64,000 bases of DNA from Corynebacterium hansenii. GTDB lineage: Bacteria > Actinomycetota > Actinomycetes > Mycobacteriales > Mycobacteriaceae. The position numbers and the translations under genes are program-made. Positions 53,850-63,881 of this stretch are shown piece by piece. Each line of letters starts with the position of its first letter. Within the stretch, counting starts at the first letter, position 1. Below the pieces are notes generated by a model, which was not told the DNA's origin, did no database searches, and saw only the letters and a program-made list of their open reading frames with translations. The DNA lies in NCBI RefSeq assembly GCF_030408795.1, contig NZ_CP047211.1, positions 248,001 to 312,000 of the forward strand, given 5' to 3'.

Positions 53850-56602
53850 GCGCCGGCGAGACCCCGCGGGACGCGGATCCGGGCGCGGCGGGAATGACGG
53901 GAACGGCCGGAATGAAGGGCGCGCCGGGTGACGCGGGCGGCGGGCCGTCGTCAAGCGGAACCGCGCCCGGCAGCCGGACCTCCGAGGAGCGGCGCCGCAA
54001 GCGCCGCGAATTCGAGCCGACCCGCGCGGACATCCACCACCACCTGGTCGACGCCGAAGGGATGATGGACCGCGACATAACGCCCGTCGACGAATGGCGG
54101 CTGGTCGAGGCCAAGCCGGGCGGCATCCCGCTCGGCGTGTCCGAGACGCTGTTCGCGCTGTCCAACGGGTACATCGGAATGCGCGCCAACCCGCCGGAGG
54201 GCCGCGACTCCGCCGAACACGGCACGTTCATCAACGGCCTGCACGAAACCTGGCACATCCGCCACGCCGAGGACGCCTACGGCCTGGCTCGCGAGGGCCA
54301 GTCGCTGATCAACGCCCCCGACTCCAAGGCCATGCGCCTGTACATCGACGACGAACCGCTGCGCCTGGGCAACGCCGAAGTCCACGACTACGAGCGGTCC
54401 CTCGACTTCCGCGACGGCGTGCTGCGGCGGCGCTTCAACTGGCGCACCCCGGGCGGCAAGATGGTGCGCGTCACCAGCGACCGCATGGTCAGCTTCCAGG
54501 AGAAGCACGTCGCCGTCATGTCGCTGGAGGTCGAGCTCCTCGACGCCGGCGCCGCGGTGCTGATCAACTCGCAGATCCTCAACCGCCAGGACGGCGAGGA
54601 CGAATACCACGACGCCTCCGCCGCCCAGGGCGCCGAACTCGACCCGCGGCGCGCCGAGACGCTGGAGGAGCGGGTGCTCAACCCGACGTTCCAGGCAGAG
54701 GGCGAGGAACGCTCGACGCTCGCCTTCCGCTGCGCGCGCTCCGGCATGACCGTCGCCTGCGCGATGGACCACCGGTTCAGCATCACGACGCCCGACGGCA
54801 GCGACCCCTACCTGGAGATCGACCAGCGCACCGAACAGGACTCGGCGCAGATCCTCTACCACGTCAACGCGCCGAAGGGCTCGATCATCCGGCTGGAGAA
54901 GTTCGTCTCCTACCACTCGTCGCGCCACGTGCGCGGCGAGGAACTCGCCTTCCGCTGCGCCCGCACGCTCAACCGCGTCCGCCGCATCGGCCTGCGCACC
55001 CTGCAGGAGAACCAGCAGGAATGGCTCGAGCGCTTCTGGGAGCGCTCCGACGTCGTCGTGCACAACCAGCCCGAGATCCAGCAGGCCGTGCGCTGGAACA
55101 TCTGGCAGCTGGTCCAGGCCTCCGCCCGCGCGGAGATCCAGGGCGTGCCGGCCAAGGGCATGACCGGCACCGGCTACGGCGGCCACTACTTCTGGGACAC
55201 CGAGATCTACGTCCTGCCGTTCCTCTCCTATACCTCCCCGGCGTTCGCCCGCAATGCGCTGCGCTTCCGCTGGGACATGCTCGACGCGGCGTGGCAGCGC
55301 GCCGACGAACTGGCCCACGACGGCGCCCTGTTCCCGTGGCGCACCATCAACGGCCTCGAGTCCTCGGCCTACTACGCCGCCGGCACGGCGCAGTACCACA
55401 TCGACGCGGACATCGTGTACGCGCTGATGAAGTACGTCTACGCCACCGGCGACGTCGACTTCCTGCTGCGCGAGGGCACCGACCTGCTGCTGTCGACGGC
55501 GCGGTTCTGGATGTCGCTGGGCTTCTTCGACGCCGAGCGCGAGGAATTCCAGATCCACTCGGTGACCGGGCCGGACGAGTACAACACCGTGGTGAACAAC
55601 AACCTGTACACCAACGTGATGGCGCAATATAACCTCACCGCCGCCGCCGACGTGGTCCGCCAGATGATGGTGGAGCGCCCGGAGGCCTTCCGCGAGGTGT
55701 GCCACCGCTACAACCTGGAGATGGCCGAGGTCGAGGAGTGGGAGGAGGCCGCGGCCAAGATGTACGTGCCGTTCAACGAACGGCTGGGCATCCACCCCCA
55801 GGACGACCAGTTCCTGCTGCGCAAGCGCTGGAACCTGGACGACCCCGAGATCGGGCCGAAGCGCCCGCTGCTGCTGCACTACCACCCGCTGACCATCTAC
55901 CGGCACCAGATCATCAAGCAGGCCGACGTGGTGCTGGCCCTGTTCCTGCAGGGCAACAAGTTCACCGAGGACCAGAAGCGCGCCGACTACGACTACTACG
56001 ATCCGCTGACCACCGGCGACTCGTCGCTGTCCGCGGTCGTGCAGTCGATCCTCGCCGCGGAGCTGGGCTACGGGGAGAAGGCCATCGACTTCTTCATCCG
56101 CGGCCTGTACGTCGACCTGGCCAACTTGCACGGCAACGCGGCCGACGGCGTCCACGTGGCGTCGGCCGGCGGCGTGTGGCAGTCGCTGGTCTACGGCTTC
56201 GGCGGTTTCCGCGACCACGACGGCGTGTTCACCATCGATCCGCGCCTGCCCGACGAATGGGACGGCCTGACCTACCGCGTCACGATCCACGGCTGCCGCA
56301 TGCGCGTGACCGTCCGCCGCCGCACCGTCGAACTCGTCGTGGAGGAGGGAGAGCACGCGCTGGGGCCGATCCACGTCGCCGGCCACGAGGTGATCGTCGG
56401 CCACGAACCGATGACCATCGTCGTCGGCGAGCGCGTGGATTACCGCCCGCCCCTGGAGTCCGAGCCGTCGGAGGAAGAGGTCGCGCGCGTCGCCGAGCGG
56501 GCGCGGAAGGCGGAGGAGGAGAACGCGCCCATCGTGCCTCCCGGCCCGAACGGCACGGGGATGCAGAGCGACCCCGGCGAGCCGAACGGCGCGAAGCGGT
56601 GA
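53846..56602 (+). CDS. GH65 disaccharide phosphorylase (trehalose/maltose/kojibiose type)
   Basis: 918 residues, longer than the usual 750-800 because of polar N- and C-terminal tails. GH65 barrel: GTGYGGHYFWDTEIYVLPF, catalytic acid Glu in VTGPDEYNTVVNN, LLLHYHPLTIYRHQIIKQAD phosphate region. Phosphorolysis yields glucose plus beta-glucose 1-phosphate. No sugar transporter is adjacent, so an internal disaccharide such as trehalose is plausible; specificity cannot be read. Confidence 0.88.
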   Translation: MSAGETPRDADPGAAGMTGTAGMKGAPGDAGGGPSSSGTAPGSRTSEERRRKRREFEPTRADIHHHLVDAEGMMDRDITPVDEWRLVEAKPGGIPLGVSETLFALSNGYIGMRANPPEGRDSAEHGTFINGLHETWHIRHAEDAYGLAREGQSLINAPDSKAMRLYIDDEPLRLGNAEVHDYERSLDFRDGVLRRRFNWRTPGGKMVRVTSDRMVSFQEKHVAVMSLEVELLDAGAAVLINSQILNRQDGEDEYHDASAAQGAELDPRRAETLEERVLNPTFQAEGEERSTLAFRCARSGMTVACAMDHRFSITTPDGSDPYLEIDQRTEQDSAQILYHVNAPKGSIIRLEKFVSYHSSRHVRGEELAFRCARTLNRVRRIGLRTLQENQQEWLERFWERSDVVVHNQPEIQQAVRWNIWQLVQASARAEIQGVPAKGMTGTGYGGHYFWDTEIYVLPFLSYTSPAFARNALRFRWDMLDAAWQRADELAHDGALFPWRTINGLESSAYYAAGTAQYHIDADIVYALMKYVYATGDVDFLLREGTDLLLSTARFWMSLGFFDAEREEFQIHSVTGPDEYNTVVNNNLYTNVMAQYNLTAAADVVRQMMVERPEAFREVCHRYNLEMAEVEEWEEAAAKMYVPFNERLGIHPQDDQFLLRKRWNLDDPEIGPKRPLLLHYHPLTIYRHQIIKQADVVLALFLQGNKFTEDQKRADYDYYDPLTTGDSSLSAVVQSILAAELGYGEKAIDFFIRGLYVDLANLHGNAADGVHVASAGGVWQSLVYGFGGFRDHDGVFTIDPRLPDEWDGLTYRVTIHGCRMRVTVRRRTVELVVEEGEHALGPIHVAGHEVIVGHEPMTIVVGERVDYRPPLESEPSEEEVARVAERARKAEEENAPIVPPGPNGTGMQSDPGEPNGAKR

Positions 56603-56669
56603 CGGCGGGCGGCGGACGGCGCCGAAACTTCTCCGTTTAGCACCTTCGGCGTCGAAAAGCCAGACCCAT

Positions 56670-56701
56670 GCGGGCCGGGATCTCCGATCCCGCCCGCTTT
56701 T
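56670..56701 (+). terminator. Terminator after the GH65 gene
   Basis: GCGGGCCGGGATC/GATCCCGCCCGC (one bulge) then TTTTCG and a GCTTTGCGACG motif at 56703-56713. Confidence 0.8.
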
Positions 56702-56773
56702 CGCTTTGCGACGCCCGCGTTGCCTCATCCCGGGTGTGATTCGTGGGGAATTATGCGCGCAAAACCTGCGAAA

Positions 56774-56880
56774 ATCCCCAATTCTGAGAGTTGCCTGCGG
56801 CTCAGGCGGCGGAATCTGTGAAACTCCTCACCCGGATGGGGGATAAATGGTGACGTTCGGCTCAGTGACTTTAGAGTGAA
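56774..56880 (+). promoter_or_regulatory. sdhC promoter with GlxR and RamA-type sites
   Basis: GlxR-like TGTGAAACTCCTCACC at 56817-56832 (one change from TGTGA-N6-TCACA); RamA-like ATCCCCAA (56774-56781) and TGGGGGAT (56837-56844); -10 TTTAGAGT near 56870. GGAGGT precedes the sdhC ATG. Confidence 0.65.
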
Positions 56881-56898
56881 CGTGACACTGGAGGTGCC

Positions 56899-57639
56899 AT
56901 GACTGTTACAAGTTCCAACCGTGACGCGATCGCGCACGGAAAAATCACTTTTGAGCCGCTGCGTGAGCGGCCCAAGTTCCCGTCCTGGGCCCTGAAGCTG
57001 ATTATGGCCGTCACCGGCCTTCTCTTCGGGCTCTACGTCATCGTCCACATGGTGGGCAACCTGAAGATCTTCATGGGCGAGCAGGACTTCAACGCCTACG
57101 CGGCGTTCCTGCGCTCGGTCGGCTACCCGGCCATCCCGCACGAGGGCGTCCTGTGGATCTTCCGAATCGTCCTTCTCGTCGCCGTCGTCCTGCACGTCTA
57201 CGGCGCTTTCGCGCTGAGCGGCCGGGCCCGCCAGTCCCGCGGCAAGTTCCGCCGCCAGGGCATGGTCGGGGGCTGGAACACGTTCACCGCCCGCACGATG
57301 CTGATCACCGGCATCGTGCTGCTGGCGTTCATCGTGTTCCACATCCTGGACCTGACCATCGGCGCGGCCGTGGCCCCGGAGAACTTCGTCCACGGCGAGG
57401 CCTACGCCAACCTGGTCGCCTCGTTCTCCCGCCCGCTCGTCGCCATCTGGTACATCATCGCCCAGCTGGCGCTGCTGCTGCACCTGTCCCATGGCCTGTG
57501 GACCGCGACCAGCGACCTCGGCATCACGGGTGCCCGCTGGCGCAAGGTCCTGCTGTTCCTGTCCGGCCTGATCCCGCTGCTGGTGGTCGTGGGCAACATC
57601 GCGATCCCGGTGGCCGTCCTCACCGGTCTGGTCGGCTAG
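56899..57639 (+). CDS. sdhC: Succinate dehydrogenase cytochrome b subunit
   Basis: 246 residues, five helices, B-type diheme quinone-reacting subunit: FGLYVIVHMVGNLKIF, VVLHVYGAFAL, FIVFHILDLTIG, LLLHLSHGLWTA supply heme His. First gene of sdhCAB; GGAGGT ribosome site. Confidence 0.95.
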   Translation: MTVTSSNRDAIAHGKITFEPLRERPKFPSWALKLIMAVTGLLFGLYVIVHMVGNLKIFMGEQDFNAYAAFLRSVGYPAIPHEGVLWIFRIVLLVAVVLHVYGAFALSGRARQSRGKFRRQGMVGGWNTFTARTMLITGIVLLAFIVFHILDLTIGAAVAPENFVHGEAYANLVASFSRPLVAIWYIIAQLALLLHLSHGLWTATSDLGITGARWRKVLLFLSGLIPLLVVVGNIAIPVAVLTGLVG

Positions 57640-57660
57640 GCCTAGAAGGGGTAATCGATA

Positions 57661-59682
57661 ATGACGAACACTGAAATGCAGACTGGCGCCACCGAATTCA
57701 AGGCGCCCGAGTCCGTCGTCGACGGCGTTGTCATCGGCAGCGTCCTCGGCGACAACTCGCCGGGCGACAAGGCCCCGATGCGCGATCACTGGGAGTACCA
57801 GAAGGACCACTACAACCTGGTCTCCCCGCTGAACCGCCGCAAGTTCCGCATCCTCGTCGTGGGCACCGGCCTGTCCGGCGGCGCCGCCGCGGCCGCCCTG
57901 GGCGAGCTCGGCTACGACGTGAAGGCCTTCACCTACCACGACGCCCCGCGTCGCGCCCACTCCATCGCCGCGCAGGGCGGCGTCAACTCCGCCCGCGGCA
58001 AGAAGGTGGACAACGACGGCGCCTACCGCCTGGTCAAGGACACCGTCAAGGGCGGCGACTTCCGTTGCCGCGAGAACGACTGCTGGCGCCTGGGCATCGA
58101 GTCCACCCGCGTCATCGACCACATGAACGCCATCGGCGCGCCGTTCGCGCGCGAGTACGGCGGCGCCCTGGCCACCCGCTCCTTCGGCGGCGTGCAGGTC
58201 TCCCGCACGTACTACACCCGCGGCCAGACGGGCCAGCAGCTGCAGCTGTCGACCGCGTCGGCCCTGCAGCGCCAGGTCGGCCTGGGCAACGTCGAGATGT
58301 TCACCCACAACGAGCTCGTCGACATCATCGTCGCCGACGGCCGTTGCCAGGGCGCGGTCATGCGCAACCTGATCACGGGCGAGCTGACGGCCCACACCGC
58401 GCACGCGGTCGTGCTGGCCACCGGCGGTTACGGCAACGTGTACCACATGTCCACGCTGGCGATTAACTCCAACGCGTCGGCCATCATGCGCGCGTACGAC
58501 CAGGGCGCCTACTTCGCGTCCCCGTCGTTCATCCAGTTCCACCCGACCGGCCTGCCGGTCAACGCGCACTGGCAGTCGAAGACCATCCTGATGTCGGAGT
58601 CGCTGCGAAACGACGCCCGCATCTGGACGCCGGCCAAGCAGGGCGACGACCGCCCGGCCAACGAGATCCCCGAGGACGAGCGCGACTACTTCCTCGAGCG
58701 CCGTTACCCGGCCTTCGGCAACCTGGTTCCGCGTGACGTCGCGTCCCGCGCGAACGCCCAGCAGATCAACGCCGGCTACGGCGTCGGCCCGCTGAACAAC
58801 TCGGTGTACCTGGACCTGCGCGACTCCATCGAGCGCCTGGGCAAGGACACCATCAAGGAGCGCTACTCGAACCTCATCCAGATGTACGAGGAGGCCATCG
58901 GCGAGGACCCGTACGAGGTCCCGATGCGCATTGCGCCGACCTGCCACTTCACCATGGGTGGCCTGTGGTCCGACTTCAACCAGATGACCTCGATCCCGGG
59001 CCTGTTCACCGGCGGCGAGTGCTCCTGGACGTACCACGGCGCCAACCGCCTGGGCGCGAACTCGCTGCTGTCGGCTTCCGTCGACGGCTGGTTCACCCTG
59101 CCGTTCTCCGTGCCGAACTACCTCGGCCCGCTGCTCGGCGAGGACCGCCTCTCCGAGGACGCCCCGGAGGTCGCCGAGGCCGTGGACCGTGCCCGGACCC
59201 GCCTGGACAAGCTGATGAGCATCGGCGGCACCCACGGCGCCGAGTACTTCCACCGCCAGCTGGGCGAGGAGCTGTACCGCGTGTGCGGCGTCGCCCGCAA
59301 CAAGGAGGACCTGGCCGAGGGCCTGGAGAAGATCCGCGAGCTGCGCAAGCAGTTCTGGTCCGACCTGTTCATCCCGGGCAACCCGGATGAGATGAACCAG
59401 CAGCTCGAGTACGCCAACCGCGTGGCCGACTACCTCGACCTCGGCGAGCTCATGTGCGTGGACGCCCTGGACCGTGACGAGTCCTGTGGCGCGCACTACC
59501 GCGAAGACCACATCGACGACGAGGGCGAGGCCCGTCGAGACGACGAGAACTGGTGCTTCGTCTCCGCGTGGGAGCGCGGCGACAACGGCCCCGCGTGGGA
59601 TCTGAAGGGCAACACCCTGATCCGCCACGCCGAGCCGCTCACGTTCGAGGCCGTCCCGCTCATGACAAGGAACTACAAGTAA
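57661..59682 (+). CDS. sdhA: Succinate dehydrogenase flavoprotein subunit
   Basis: 673 residues. FAD site GTGLSGGAAAAALGELGYD, flavin-His region HSIAAQGGVNSARGK, active-site QFHPTGLP and TYHGANRLGANSLL. Couples to sdhB (TAATG overlap). Confidence 0.97.
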   Translation: MTNTEMQTGATEFKAPESVVDGVVIGSVLGDNSPGDKAPMRDHWEYQKDHYNLVSPLNRRKFRILVVGTGLSGGAAAAALGELGYDVKAFTYHDAPRRAHSIAAQGGVNSARGKKVDNDGAYRLVKDTVKGGDFRCRENDCWRLGIESTRVIDHMNAIGAPFAREYGGALATRSFGGVQVSRTYYTRGQTGQQLQLSTASALQRQVGLGNVEMFTHNELVDIIVADGRCQGAVMRNLITGELTAHTAHAVVLATGGYGNVYHMSTLAINSNASAIMRAYDQGAYFASPSFIQFHPTGLPVNAHWQSKTILMSESLRNDARIWTPAKQGDDRPANEIPEDERDYFLERRYPAFGNLVPRDVASRANAQQINAGYGVGPLNNSVYLDLRDSIERLGKDTIKERYSNLIQMYEEAIGEDPYEVPMRIAPTCHFTMGGLWSDFNQMTSIPGLFTGGECSWTYHGANRLGANSLLSASVDGWFTLPFSVPNYLGPLLGEDRLSEDAPEVAEAVDRARTRLDKLMSIGGTHGAEYFHRQLGEELYRVCGVARNKEDLAEGLEKIRELRKQFWSDLFIPGNPDEMNQQLEYANRVADYLDLGELMCVDALDRDESCGAHYREDHIDDEGEARRDDENWCFVSAWERGDNGPAWDLKGNTLIRHAEPLTFEAVPLMTRNYK

Positions 59683-60431
59683 TGAAACTGCACCTTGAAA
59701 TCTGGCGCCAGGCCGGTCCTCAGACCGAGGGGCACTTCGAGAGCGTCGACGTCGATGACGCCGTCGCCGAGATGTCCATCCTGGAGCTTCTCGACCACGT
59801 CAACTCCAAGTACGTCGAGTCCGGCAAGGAGCCGTTCGCGTTCGCGTCCGATTGCCGCGAGGGCATTTGCGGCACCTGCGGCCTGAACGTCAACGGCCGT
59901 CCGCACGGCCCGGGCAAGAACACCCCGACCTGCCAGCAGCGCCTGTTCCAGTACAAGGACGGCGACACGCTGAAGATCGAGCCGATGCGCTCCGCCGCGT
60001 ACCCGGTCATCCGCGACATGGTCGTCGACCGTTCCGCGCTGGACCGCGTGATGGAGAAGGGCGGCTACGTCTCCGTGGCCGCCGGCACCGCCCCGGACGC
60101 CGACACCCTGCACGTCAACCACCAGACCGCCGAGCTCGCCCTCGACCATGCCGCGTGCATCGGTTGCGGCGCCTGCGTCGCGGCCTGCCCGAACGGTGCC
60201 GCGCACCTGTTCACCGGCGCGAAGCTGGTGCACCTGTCGCTGCTGCCGATGGGCAAGCAGGAGCGCGGCCGCCGCGCCACGAAGATGGTCGACGAGATGG
60301 AGACCAACTTCGGCCCCTGCTCGCTCTACGGCGAGTGCGCCGACGTCTGCCCGGCCGGAATCCCCCTGACCGCGGTTGCCGCGATCAACAAGGAGCGGGC
60401 CCGTGCGGCATTCCGCTCCAAGGAAGACTAA
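59682..60431 (+). CDS. sdhB: Succinate dehydrogenase iron-sulfur subunit
   Basis: 249 residues. [2Fe-2S] ligands in CREGICGTCGLNVNG and TCQQ; second cluster set CIGCGACVAACPNG and CSLYGECADVCPAGIP. ATG at 59682 overlaps the sdhA TAA, so upstream in-frame starts are rejected. Confidence 0.97.
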   Translation: MKLHLEIWRQAGPQTEGHFESVDVDDAVAEMSILELLDHVNSKYVESGKEPFAFASDCREGICGTCGLNVNGRPHGPGKNTPTCQQRLFQYKDGDTLKIEPMRSAAYPVIRDMVVDRSALDRVMEKGGYVSVAAGTAPDADTLHVNHQTAELALDHAACIGCGACVAACPNGAAHLFTGAKLVHLSLLPMGKQERGRRATKMVDEMETNFGPCSLYGECADVCPAGIPLTAVAAINKERARAAFRSKED

Positions 60432-60472
60432 GCTGGGAACCCACTAACCGGGGTCTCAGGAAGGATTAAGAA

Positions 60473-60865
60473 ATGGCTACGTCCACCGCCAAGCGATACC
60501 GCGGCGAAGAGCACTTCGTCGATGGCTACGTGCCGCAGAGCATGAACGCCGAGTACTCGTCCCTGCACCGTTCCGCCACGTGGATCGGCGCCGGCCTGTG
60601 GCTGGCGTCCCTCGCGGCGTGGGGTTGCTTCATCTTCGGCCTGGCCGTGATGGGCATGGACAGCACCACCGCCCACGAGGCCGGGCACGTGGCCCTGGGC
60701 GATCCGGGCTACCACCCGTCGGGCGGCGGCCCGTTCAACCCCTCGCTGTTCATGTGGGGCGGCCTGATCACCGCAATCGTGATGGACGTGGCCGGTTTCA
60801 TCCTCATTCTCGTCGGTCGCAAGCAGTACCTCGCGTACCGTCGCGAGTTCGGCACCCGTCACTAA
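60473..60865 (+). CDS. Small membrane protein of the sdh operon
   Basis: 130 residues, two helices (WIGAGLWLASLAAWGCFIFG and LFMWGGLITAIVMDVAGFIL). Encoded right after sdhB in corynebacteria; role with the dehydrogenase is likely but unproven. GGAAGG upstream. Confidence 0.75.
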   Translation: MATSTAKRYRGEEHFVDGYVPQSMNAEYSSLHRSATWIGAGLWLASLAAWGCFIFGLAVMGMDSTTAHEAGHVALGDPGYHPSGGGPFNPSLFMWGGLITAIVMDVAGFILILVGRKQYLAYRREFGTRH

Positions 60866-60905
60866 AAGGCCGCCGAACTCAGCCGGACCCGGTCCGGCAC
60901 CTCCG

Positions 60906-60953
60906 GGGCACGTCCCCGCCGCCGCGTCATGCGGAGGCGGGGCCGTGCCCTTT
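60906..60953 (+). terminator. sdh operon terminator
   Basis: 15-bp stem (60906-60920 with 60936-60950, one mismatch), then TTT. Confidence 0.75.
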
Positions 60954-60988
60954 CCCATGCGCGCGGTGCAGGGGCCATAATCGAGGGC

Positions 60989-62452
60989 ATGCCAGCCCAC
61001 GTGAACGACAACGCCCATGACGCTCGCCGCGGCGACGGCGCCGTCGCGCAGGCGGCGCCGCCCGCCTCCGGCCGGCACCGCGCCGATGCCCGCGACGCGC
61101 GCCGCCCCGCAGGCGCGGGAACCGGCGGCACCCCCGCGACCGCCCCCGGTGGTGGGCCGCTGGCCGTGCCCGGGCCATCCCCGGAGACGGAGGCGCGCAA
61201 GAGGCGCGAGCTGCGCAACTCCAAGGCCTTCGCCACGGGCCTCCTGGTCATCGCGACGCTGATCTACCTCGGCTGCCGGTGGCTGGAGGCCGACGCCGCG
61301 GCGGACGGCGAAATGCCGGCGACGTGGATCGGTTACGTCCGCGCGGCGAGCGAGGCGGGCATGGTCGGCGCGCTGGCCGACTGGTTCGCGGTGACGGCGC
61401 TGTTCCGGCACCCGATGGGCATCCCCATCCCGCACACCGCCATCGTGCGGCGGAAGAAGGACCAGGTCGGCCAGTCGCTGGCGAGTTTCATCGGCGACAA
61501 CTTCCTCAATCCCGCACTGGTGCTGGAGAAGGTCCGCTCGCTGCGGATCACCGATCGCGTGGGCGGCTGGCTCGTCGAGCCCGGGTCGGGGGACAAGGTG
61601 TCCGAGCACGTGGGCAAGTTCATCGGCAATGCGCTGGAGGCCGTCGATCCGGCGGATGCGGAAGCCGTGATCAAATCCGCGGTCGTCGACAAGCTGGCGG
61701 AGCCCGAATGGGGGCCGCCCGCCGGCCGCATCCTGGGGCAGCTCATCGAGGAAGGCCGCACCGAGCCGATCATCCAGCAGCTGTCGGAATGGCTGCACCG
61801 GAAGGCGCAGACCAGCCACGGGCTCATCGATTCGATGGTGGGGGAGCGGGCGCCGTCGTGGGCGCCGCGGTTCGTCAACGACATGATCGGCGACCGCGTC
61901 CACCGCGAGGTCGTGGAGTGGACGTGGCACGTGCAGTCCGACCCCGACCACGAGGCGCGCCAGGCGCTGCGGCGGGGGCTGGAGAAGCTGGCGCGCGACC
62001 TGCGCGAGGACCCCACCACTGTGGCCCGCGTGGAGGAACTCAAGGCGGATCTGCTGGGTTCGCGGGCCGTGGTGGCCGCGCCGGGTGCGATCTGGAAGTC
62101 GACGTCTCAGTCGCTGATCGACTCCGCCCGCGATCCGGAGTCGCTGTTGCGCCGCAAGATCGCGGAGGCCGCGGAGCGCTACGGGCACAGGCTCAACGAT
62201 GATGCCGAGCTGCGGGCGTCGATCGATCGCCGCATCGAGAAGGGCGCCGCTTTCCTGGCGGAGAACTACGCCGGCGAGATCACGTCGATCATCTCGGAGA
62301 CCGTCGAGCGGTGGGACGCCGACGAGGCCTCGCGGAAAATCGAGCTGATGGTCGGCCGCGACCTCCAGTTCATCCGCGTCAACGGCACGCTCGTCGGGTC
62401 GCTGGCGGGGCTGGCCATCTACACGTTTTCCACGCTGATCTTCGGCGGCTGA
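60989..62452 (+). CDS. DUF445 membrane protein
   Basis: 487 residues. LRNSKAFATGLLVIATLIYLG then AASEAGMVGALADWFAVTALFRHPMG are the DUF445/YjiN hallmark; a long helical middle and a C-terminal membrane anchor follow. Function unknown. ATG at 60989 after CATAAT and 7 nt. Confidence 0.85.
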   Translation: MPAHVNDNAHDARRGDGAVAQAAPPASGRHRADARDARRPAGAGTGGTPATAPGGGPLAVPGPSPETEARKRRELRNSKAFATGLLVIATLIYLGCRWLEADAAADGEMPATWIGYVRAASEAGMVGALADWFAVTALFRHPMGIPIPHTAIVRRKKDQVGQSLASFIGDNFLNPALVLEKVRSLRITDRVGGWLVEPGSGDKVSEHVGKFIGNALEAVDPADAEAVIKSAVVDKLAEPEWGPPAGRILGQLIEEGRTEPIIQQLSEWLHRKAQTSHGLIDSMVGERAPSWAPRFVNDMIGDRVHREVVEWTWHVQSDPDHEARQALRRGLEKLARDLREDPTTVARVEELKADLLGSRAVVAAPGAIWKSTSQSLIDSARDPESLLRRKIAEAAERYGHRLNDDAELRASIDRRIEKGAAFLAENYAGEITSIISETVERWDADEASRKIELMVGRDLQFIRVNGTLVGSLAGLAIYTFSTLIFGG

Positions 62453-62564
62453 GCCCCACCGGGCACGCTCCGCCGCATTCGGGACCAGTGCCGGGAACAA
62501 TGCGCTGACGTGGAGCGTTGGGGTACGTAGACTGGGGCACACGGCCAATCAGCGAGGAGCAGAC

Positions 62565-63881
62565 ATGTCCGATCACGACCGCACCGATCCCATCGACGGC
62601 AACGACGGCACCGACCGTCCCGAGGACCCCAAGGGCACCGGCGGGGGTGCGCGGGATGACCGCGGCACCGATGCCGTCGGCGGCGCCGATGCGGGCGCCC
62701 GCGACGAGCGCGAGGCCCGCGACGAGATGCGCGCGCAGGTCCTGGATCTGATCAAGACCCCGTTTTACGCGTGGATCGGCGCCGGCGTGCGCACGGTCGA
62801 GATCCTGGGCGACATCGGGGCCCGGGTCCGCGCCGAGGAGGAGGCCCGCGATGCGGCGGGCGATTCGCTTGGCGACGACGCCGCGGCCGCCGGTGCGGCC
62901 GGGGATCGCGAGCCCTCGGGCATCGCCGATGACGTCGCCGGCCGCGTGGCCGATGCGCGCCGGAAGGTCCGCGATCTCGGGGACAACGCCGGGGAGCAGT
63001 CCCGGGAGGCGTTCCTCAAGGCTCTCGACGCCGCCCAGACGGCGTTCAATGATGCCCTGACGAAGGCGCAGGCCGGCGGCGACCGTGCGTTTGCCACGGC
63101 CCATTCGCTGCCCGACGACGTCGCGGCCCGCGCGGAGCAGCTCAAGCCGGAGCAGCTGCGCGCGGTGGCGGACGGTTACCTCGAGGCCGCCTCGAAGATC
63201 TACCGGGAGCTCGCCGCCCGCGGCGAGCAGGCCGTGGACGAGGGCGTGAACGTGGCCAGGGAGCGCCGTGCGTCCTTCGGGGCCGTGGGCTTCCCGGGCG
63301 GGCGCGCGGGCGCCGAGGGCGACGAGAACAAGCCGGGCCGCGCCACCGACCCGGTGTCGGCGATCTTCGGCAAGCTGCCCTTCGCCGGTGCCGCCGCCGA
63401 GCGCGTGACGGGTTCCCTCGAGGACGTCGCCCGCGAGACCATGAAGCCCCTGCAGGATGCGGGCCAGGAATTCCTGAGCCGTTTCGACCAGGATGAGCTG
63501 TCCAACCGCGTGGAGTCGATCCTGCACCAGGCCGCCGACGTCACCGAGCAGCTGCTGGGCGCCCTCCGCGCCGAGAGCGCTTCGGCGGGGTCCGGCGAGA
63601 AGGCCGCGGAGGGCGATGTGGTGGACGCGGAGCCTGACGTCGTGGATGGCGAGGTCGTGGATCTCGGCGGCGCCGAGAACGCGGCCGGGATGGCGGCGGA
63701 CGTTCCCGCCGCCGATGAGGCCGCCGACGCGGCGGAGACCGTGTCCGCCGGCGACGAAGCCGTCGCCGACGCGATGGGCGGCGAGAAGGCCGCTGCCGGC
63801 GAGACCGATGCCGACAAGGCCGACGACGCCGGCAGCACCGGTGGCGCCGACGAGACGAAGGGGGATGCAGCGGACCGATGA
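62565..63881 (+). CDS. HbhA-like helical protein with acidic tail
   Basis: 438 residues. Asp/Gly-rich N-terminus, helical core, and LKPEQLRAVADGYLEAASKI then YRELAARGEQAVD, close to heparin-binding haemagglutinin (Rv0475). Unlike HbhA it lacks the Lys-rich tail; the last 100 residues are acidic. GAGGAG upstream; promoter TAGACT at 62527-62532. The DUF2516 gene follows, as Rv0476 follows hbhA. Confidence 0.7.
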   Translation: MSDHDRTDPIDGNDGTDRPEDPKGTGGGARDDRGTDAVGGADAGARDEREARDEMRAQVLDLIKTPFYAWIGAGVRTVEILGDIGARVRAEEEARDAAGDSLGDDAAAAGAAGDREPSGIADDVAGRVADARRKVRDLGDNAGEQSREAFLKALDAAQTAFNDALTKAQAGGDRAFATAHSLPDDVAARAEQLKPEQLRAVADGYLEAASKIYRELAARGEQAVDEGVNVARERRASFGAVGFPGGRAGAEGDENKPGRATDPVSAIFGKLPFAGAAAERVTGSLEDVARETMKPLQDAGQEFLSRFDQDELSNRVESILHQAADVTEQLLGALRAESASAGSGEKAAEGDVVDAEPDVVDGEVVDLGGAENAAGMAADVPAADEAADAAETVSAGDEAVADAMGGEKAAAGETDADKADDAGSTGGADETKGDAADR

